Positions 53,401 to 62,400 of a DNA stretch of 64,000 nt are shown piece after piece. The stretch comes from Siphlonurus alternatus (Eukaryota; Arthropoda; Insecta; Ephemeroptera; Siphlonuridae), in assembly GCA_949825025.1 (NCBI GenBank), contig OX463784.1, positions 3,329,668 through 3,393,667 on the forward strand, given 5' to 3'. A program made the position numbers and the translations under genes. Every line of letters starts with the position of its first letter. The first letter of the stretch is position 1. Under the pieces are notes generated by a model. It searched no databases. It was not told where the DNA came from and saw only the letters and a program-made list of their open reading frames with translations.

Positions 53401-56400
53401 GCGATGCATTTTAGTGCAATTCTGGTGTTGTATCGTTTTCAGAAAAAAAAATTTACAAAATACGATAAATTTGTTGCAGAATAAATTTTTGTATTATTTT
53501 TATTGCATCACCATCCCCACCCCCACCCCCATTTCCTCGAAAAAACAAAAAAAATGTGTAAACACAAACCTTTTTTTTTTTTTCTAATTTCAAAATTGAA
53601 TATTTGGCAGAAAAAAGGTGGATTTAGAGAAGCGTTTTTTTTTTTATTATTTTTTACAAGGATACTACCCTATGAGTTTACAGCTCGTGGCGGGGTAATG
53701 GGTATTATAGGGATAAGGTAAGGAAAGGATGGTGGCCACGCCCTGTTACATGTTCCAGCATTCGCTGAGGTGAGACTGAGGGAACCGTGGAAAACCTCAG
53801 TCAGGACGGACGCCTCTACTTTTTATCAATGTACCAAAGCGATGTCCAAAGCCTGGGGAACCACACACATGAGTGGAAAGAGATGTTAATTTACCCCAGG
53901 GAGGGAGCAGCGTAAATTTTTACTAGAAACGAACACCCATTTAAGTACTAACCACGCTCGACGTAGCCTGACTTTGGTGATCTAACGCGAACAGGTAAAT
54001 GCACTGCGACCAGCGACCCTACAGAGATCCTCCATGACATATGGCCAGGGATTTGATCAGAGCTTCACTGTAACTGAGAGTAGCAGTGCTGTTAAATGTT
54101 CGGCACGGCCCGGTTCTTGCTGGCTGAAATTGCCCGCGCAGCCAGCGAGAACCGGGCCGTGCCGCTGCGATTCAGTGGCGCCGCCACTCTCAGTTACAGT
54201 GAAGCTCGGCCAAGCTGGTCAAATTTCTGGCCATAAGACACGGAGGTCTCTGTAAGGTCTCTGCACTGTGACACGATCAACCTCTCAATCACCTTGCAAA
54301 GTGACGTGAATAATGCGCACTAGTTGTAATATCCATTGGCGATCATATTTGACAATTAAATAGAACAACGAAATTCAATAAGCGATATAAAGTATCATAG
54401 TGCGTCAAATTCAAGGCGCATCTCGTAACCGATAATGTGAATCAACCTTAAGGGAGGCAAAGGTATAGTTTCCCAAGCTTTGGACATTGTTTTGGTTCAT
54501 TGATAAAAAGTAGAGGTGTCCGTCCTGACTGAGATTTTCCACGGTTCCCTCAGTCTCACCTTAGCGAAGCTGGACGCGTGGCAGGCCATGACCACAATCC
54601 ATTCCCTACCTTATTCCTATCCATTACCCCGCCGTGAGCGGTAAGTTCTTAGGGGTGTATCCTTGTTAAAAAAAAAAATGATGATGATGTCTTTTGCCCA
54701 CCTGACTGAAGAACATGAGGTTCCTACTCCTCCAGATTGTCCCCTTGGGTTTTCTCCTGAGTCCTGGCAGGTAGCGCTTGTAGAAGATGTGCTCCATGAT
54801 CAGGATGCAGATCCCCGCAACCATCCCAAGGGCTAGCAGCAGGAACACGCCAGCGACTGCAGCGACGCCAAGCGGCCGCGGCTGAACCATCTCAGTGTCT
54901 AGTGAGAAGCAAGGCAGTCCGGCGTACCATTTGTGTTGTAAGATGTCCAAGTAGCCATTAGTAGAGTATTGAGAGATCAGCGTGGAGATACTGTCCTGGA
55001 TAAGGGAGTCAAATTAGATCAGGGAATTTGGAGGAGAAATTTAATTTAGGCTTTTAAGACAAAGTGCTTTTGCAACAATTTATTCATGCAAGTCAAGCCT
55101 AAGTTCATAATTTCACTGAAATTTTATTGAGAGGCAGATTTTAGTACCTAAAAACCATATATACAAAATGTCAAAACAATTTAATGAGCAGATTTTCTTA
55201 TGAAGTTTTTAGTTTGTCTCTCCATGGGAAAGACCAATGCTGAAAATTAAATAATTAATTAAAAAAAATGCGCTCTTTAATTCATTTTTATGGTTTGTTA
55301 AGCATTAAAATCTGCCTCTCAAAAATTTTTTAAGAATTTTTGTGAATGTGTTAAGGTGTACATGTCAATAACAGCAAAGGGGACTACGTCGAACAGCTGA
55401 TCCGTGTTATCTCTACCTTATTTGGCGGGGCGAAAAAAGCGCACTTGCTTCAATATCATATGGCGGGCATGTATTGGGCGTGAAAAACTCGCGATGGGAT
55501 TCAATCGCAACGGGAAAGTGATTTTTTCCCACCAACATGGCCGCCATATGACAATGAAGCAAGTGCACTTTTCTCGTCCCACTTGACATCGAAATTCACC
55601 TTCAAAATAAAAGGTGTTACCACTTCTATTCGCTGATAAATCCATGAAATAGCTTTGCTGGAGAGACCACCATAAGGTACAACTCACCCTGAGCGGGAAC
55701 CCCCTGGCCAGCCCCACTGCGTACATGTCCTGGTGTAGCGGCTCGCCAAACCTCTCCAGCTTGCAGCCAGGGTCCATGGCGCGGTAGTAGTCCAGAACGG
55801 CGGAGTCGCCAACCAGAACGTCCAGAGAGCCGTTCCTGTGACGTCATATTGTTACGGAACAGTTGCAGGTCATACCACATGCGAAATGAGCTCGTCTTTC
55901 ACCATACGTCACAAAAACATGACGTCTCGTGAATGTAGGCAAAAAGCACCTATTTAACATGGTAGTAGCATACCAAAAACTATTTATTTTCTGCGATATG
56001 ACAATTGTGGTACCTTTGACAATTATTTTATTTGATAGATTGAAATGTCAAGTAAATGGAAAAAAATACAATATTTGCCAATGATATCTGTGGAAAATAC
56101 AGTAAATCATTAAATAAAATGTAAATCGGCTCCAAATTTCACGTCAATAATGACCATTTTACGACACTTATGCACTGATATTGACCCTAAGATTCTTAAA
56201 AAAATTCAGCCAATCACCGACCATTGCTTTCCCCGCGGACTTTTGAATACGAGGGGGAAACGGCACAACAAAAAATTATCATAAAGAAACTAGGTAAAAT
56301 AAAAAAAATGTATATGTTCAAGTTATGTATATTTATTTCTTACGTATATATTATTGTTAAAAAAAATTAAAAATATGTTAAATTAGGAGGAATAAATCAA

Positions 56401-59400
56401 GTGATTCCAGTTCCCTCTCAGTACCTACTGCTGAATGTAAACAACAACAAAGCCAGGCAAATGCTATATAAGTATCTGAAAAGGCAAGCTGATATGTGTA
56501 AGGAGGGACCATGTATTTTAAGTAAATATAGTTTCAGTTGATTTCTTTTAAAGAATATTATGAATAATTTTATTTTTTGGCATCGCAATATGTTGAATAT
56601 CTTGTATCTTGAATGAATACCCTCTGTTATTAAATAATAATTAAATAATCTCATGCAACATATGATTTCAATATTAAAGTTATGAAGTATAAAATATTAA
56701 ATTTATTTTAAATTTAATTTTCTATTGATATACTTTAGTCAAACGTTCAATGATATAAGCAGGCAGGCTGCATATAAAGTGAGTGAAAAAAGTGAAGGGA
56801 AGAAATACCAACCTAAGTTGTTTGCTGTTTATGTTTACGAGAAAAATAACATAGCAGGTATACGGACGGTCAGGAGGGTAGAAAAGAGAAAGTGGAGGTC
56901 CAACTACTATGGCATTAGATAGGAGAAATAACAAAAATCAATAGAAAAAAATAGTTTTGATTACTCTTTAATGATGTGATTTTTTTATGCTATCTATATC
57001 GTTTATTGATGTATTTTTACAATTTTTTAGAACTGATTTGTTTTGTTTAATAAAGTAAAAAAACTCAATTATTTATATACTAGTCTGTGCATTCTGGTCC
57101 TCCATAGGGCAGCCTAACTTACAGGGGCATGACGTCAGCGCAATCGTTCTATAAACAAACTTATGTAACATTTTCAAATGAACACGCTATGTCACCCACC
57201 TGAGTCGATTGACCCCCTGCTCAACGTCGGGCAGACTGAAGGCCCTCATGTGCTGCCACAGTTGCGGGTTGCTGGTCTGTACGTAGAACTCTGCGATGGA
57301 GGAGCGCGCAGTGCCCACACGCTGAGACATCAGCTGCAACATCCGAGGACGTGAGTTCGAGTCCCGACCAAGGCGGCTTTTTTATTTTTTTCACGATGAT
57401 TTTAATATTTTTGTGCTTTCAATCAAATTTTTTTTTAAAAAATTACGTAAAATAAAGGATATCGAAACCATAGGTTTATTAGGCTAAATTTTCAACAAAA
57501 ACAATAATTTTAGTCTTTGCACGGAGGTCGTAACAATCCAGGTTTCCACGTTTTCTCATTTCAAATAGGCAAACAATTTAATAACTATGTGAATTTCCAT
57601 ATTAATTTCTTAACGATAAGATTTAAGAATCGATCAAGTATAATTATATAAATAATTGCGCATGAAGCAAATTTTCATATTTAACGTTTTGCTTGAAATC
57701 TTCAATATTTAAATTTCCAACTTTGTTTCATGAAGTCTTCGTATCACATTTTTGGATAGAGCAGTTATGTATTGTCAAAGGGGAAAAGATGCTGTGACGT
57801 CAGAGTCATGCAACGTTTATCCCTATGCTTGCATATTAAATATTTACATGACTATGACGTCACTCCTTTTGCAGTATGATTTTATAAGAGTGTTAAAGGG
57901 CACAAAAAAGTGTTCGAAATTTGTTTATACATAAATAGAAATCCTCTATAGACATATGTAATATAAAAATCATACAGGTTTTGCCTTACCATTTAAGGTA
58001 GAGATAATACGTACCAGCTGGCCCAATGCTAAAAAAATCCCATTCATAAAAATTATGAAAAAAATTTAAAATGTTCTCCTCTACATCCCCTATCAGTAGG
58101 TAAAATATCAGGTATACAAAAACGATAGTAGTTTTCGAGTTATTAATTTTTAAAGTTGACTAATATAACATTTCCATGTTAAATTGGCCAACTTTAAAAA
58201 TTAATAACTCGAAAACTAGCTCGTTTTTGTATACCTGATATTTTACCTATATACTGATAGGGAATGTAGAGGAGAAAATTTTAAATTTTTTTCATAATTT
58301 TTATGAATGGGATTTTTTTTAGCATTGGGCCAGCTGATCCGTATTATCTCTACCTTAAGGGTAAGGTAAATAAGAAAATCCCTCACATGAAAATTAAGAA
58401 AAAAAAATATTAAAGTACATCCCCTATCAGTAGCTAAAATATCAGCTATGCATATTTGCTCTAGTTTTTGAGTTATTGATTTTTAAATTTGACTATTTTA
58501 ATATGGAGAAATGGAACTTCCATGTTACAGAATTCAAATTTAAAAATGAATAACTCAAAAACTAGCTCAAATTTGCAATGTACACCTGATATTTTAGCTA
58601 CTGATGGGGAAATTTGAGGAGAATATTTAAACAATTTTTTTCATAATTTTCATGCGAGGGATTTTTTTTAACATTTTAAAAGGTTTTTTTGTAAAACATT
58701 AACCGTTATAATTAATCTTGTATTTTCATTCCAATACCTCGCTGCTACTCACACTGCGGTCCGTGTAGCTTGCTTGGTTCTGGAAGAAATGACCAGCAAT
58801 CAAGGCAGCGATGTTGGCAGTATAACTAGCCACAAAAATGACTGAAAACCCTCCCCAAACGTTGATTAGAAACTTGTTAGGCCAACTTTTTGGTGCCTTA
58901 AAGGCGACCAAATGTCCACATAGCAGTCCCCACATCACCCAAAGTGCGGACGCAATGCTAAAGTTCTTGGACCTTTTCCGACCCCACGGATTTAAACCGA
59001 ATGGACTTAACCACTCATAGATGGCCACAGCAATGGCTGTCACATTTAGAGAAGTGAAGATCGCGATCCAAAGTTCGGGACTAAAGGGGAGGAGGAAAGC
59101 CAGGAGGGGAATTTCGTTCTTCTGCGCAGGCGCGGCGAGCATTGAGATTCCGCCAAAGTAAAATGGGGCGGAAAATTCGATGACCTTGGACCTCGTAGAG
59201 GACACAGAGAGGGCGGCGAAGGACATGTGGGCGTGGCCGTTCATCAGGTCACCAACTATCCCTGTCCACGTGGCGTTGTTACGTCTAGGTCGCCATCTGT
59301 AAATAAAGAAAGTGTTCAGAGAGTGTATACTGATGAGCAGCAAAGTCTTGTACTCGCAATGGTTATAACAAACCATTGTTTATAATGTCTGTCGTATAAA

Positions 59401-62400
59401 GCCATTTTCATTGTTAAACATGGGACGACGTAGTGTCTAATTTTGCCACCAGAGCAGAGAATGTAATTATTGGCGCTAGGTAACAGTTTAAACTTCATAA
59501 AAAATGGTAATTTTCAATAGTTGACATGTAAATCAACAACCATCCCATGTTTTTTTTTCTTCACACGACAGACATTACACAACAATACTTTATTGATTTA
59601 CTAACAACGAGCACAAGACTTTGCTGAGCACGATGGAAAAGCGGTATAGCATGCATGACTTGGAACCAAGTGGTCGTAAGTTCAAACCTCTGTGCAGTGA
59701 TTGGTTTTTAGTTTTCACACTGGGTGTATCCAGAATGAATTTAGGAAATAGTTGAAGCCACATACTGCAGTCATTATCGACCATCCTGAATTAGGTTCCC
59801 ACGTTTCCTCAGTTATAATTAGGCAAATGATGGGTTGAATAACTAATTCGTGATTCGGAGCCACGAAATATTTTCCTAATCTTATTTATTTTTTTTTTCT
59901 TTTACCCTCTGAAGTGGCTCAGTGTCAGATTCAGATGGCGACAACGGCGATGTGACGTGATTTGACGTAAAAGCTACGAAATCCTATGCGGCGGTGAATT
60001 CTCCGGTCAACGCGTTAATATACGATGCTCTCTTTCTTTTAATCACCAAATTTGACCGCCATTGGATGTTATAGCAAGTGCGCTTTATTCGCATCGCGTC
60101 GCATGATAAAAATCGCCATGTGAATCTACCTTAAATCTTGCATGATCTTAAAGGCTTGCCGTGCACTAAATTCAAATTCAAAATCTTTTATTAATTCCAA
60201 TCTTCCTACAATCATATTGTCATGTACGTACATGATATATGTTAAGGTTTATAGGACACGTCAATACTAAAACTAAATAAGCAATAATAATTATGTTGAC
60301 ATTACTTTAAGACATTCATTCATAGTCCATGTAGTTTTTTACACTATAGAAACACATATCAACTAGCCACTTTTTTACACTGACTTTCAATAATTTTAAA
60401 TTATCATTACACTTTATATCACACGGCAGCTTATTATATAGAGTCAGGCAACTCATAAAGGGTCCCTTCTTGTACATATTTAGCCTACAATAAATAGATG
60501 TAATTACATTCTTTGTATTCCTAGTATTATGATTGTGGTGAACTTCATGTTGTTTGAAATCTGACAATTTTTTTTTTTTTTTTTTTTTTTACATACATCA
60601 CACTTTCCATAATAAGAATACAAAGTAGTGTTAAAAACCCTTGCCCTTTAAATAATTTTACACAAGAAGACCTTTTTTAATTAATTAAATAAACCTCCTT
60701 TAATTTTATTCCCTTTACAGTATAACAAATCTTAGTTTACGCCCAACTCAACGGAGTTTCCAAACAGACTGTCGCCACATGTATGTCTGATGCATACCAA
60801 GATGGCGACCAGGCGCAGTTGAATCTTCACGTAAACTCAAATCTCTAATATTATATATCACTCTCATTTCATATCGTTTCTACAATATGACAGATCTTAG
60901 TTTACCTCTAGACAGTTCAGTAGACAGATATATCACCCAATGAAAAGTTGGCCAGCTGACATTCTAGCCTTTCCATTGGATGATATATCTGGCGCCATCT
61001 AGTCTTAGTCTACTGAACTGTCTAGAGGTAAACCAAGATCTGTATATACCACGCTAATATTTACCTTCGTGATCCGTAGAAGCCATCACTGACGATGTAA
61101 AGCTGGAACTCGAAACTCAGGTCCTGACTGATCTTCTGTAGAAGGTCCATCGAGAAACCGTAGCAACACGTCGTGTCGTTGGAGCCTGAAAACGGGAAAA
61201 TTAAATTTGTAGCATTGCCGGGGGGAGGGGACAAGTCCTTTAAACCGGGGAGAAAAAATATAAATACGCTCCAGAAAATCTCAAAAATATGTTTCAAGGC
61301 TAAGATAGCAAACGAGAAATCGACGTGGTAGCGAAGAAGTATCCTTACTCCATTGGTAGGTTGAAAAAAAAAGCCTAACTCCATTGGTTATCTGGGAAAA
61401 AATGTCTTAACTCCATTGGTAAGCAAAATGACAACAAAATACCATTGTTGGTAGGTATTTGAACTATAGGCCAGGCCCACGTGACGTCACTGCAACGCAT
61501 ATTGCATATTTTACAGGAACCTGCCGCGCCATAGTGTTGTGTTTCATCAGCAGCGTGTAAAGGAAGAAATTTTAGAAAAAAAAAAATACATAAATTATAA
61601 ACGGCAATTATTACATTTATATCGTTTCCATATATATCATCTGTTAGTTTATAAAGAATACACAAACTACATTTTGTTGTCCCTAGAGAGTCAATTTTTT
61701 TTTCAAACTCTTTTCTATTTTTTCAATGGTTTTAAGCGTTCGGTATAATAACAGTAGGGGAATGGAGGGGAGGTTAACAGCTGAGCGTTATCCTATAAGT
61801 AGGCAACCACTGCTCACTCCATCAAGGTCTGTGCACTATAATATCGATCTCGATTGTGTTTTGAAATAAGAGTCCTAGATTTTCAATTTCCCATTGAGTT
61901 ATATGCAAATTTGACCCCAAAATTTTCATGGAAAGAGTGATTCTAAAATTTGAAACTTTACACACGGCAAGATATGGGGTTTAGAAATTATGCCTGGGGT
62001 GTGAAAATATCAAGAAAAATTTATTTCTATTGAATTTAATTTGAATTTTACAATACTGGCTACGTTTTTTTTATTCACAAGCCCAGATATCGGCTACCTG
62101 CTTACCCCACCACTTCAGATATCAGGCAAATATTGGAGCATGGAGACCAGGAGTGCGTTTGAATTCACGGGCCAGCCCGGGCTGGCCTGGGCTGAAGCGT
62201 TTTTTGTCATCAAGTGGGGCCAGCCCGGCGGCCATTTTCCCTCCTCTCATGACGTCACTTCCTGGCTGGCCCAGGCTGACGCGGGCGGACTCTATACAGT
62301 GCGCCTGAGACCTAGCGGACAGACTGGGAACTAGCCCATGACAAAATTATGACGTTTCATACCACGCGACCAAGGTCACCGCCATTTTACCCAGCCCGGG

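Noticed and set aside
59629..59700. A tRNA gene
   Set aside because: B box is present but no acceptor-stem pairing or full cloverleaf; it is a SINE head.
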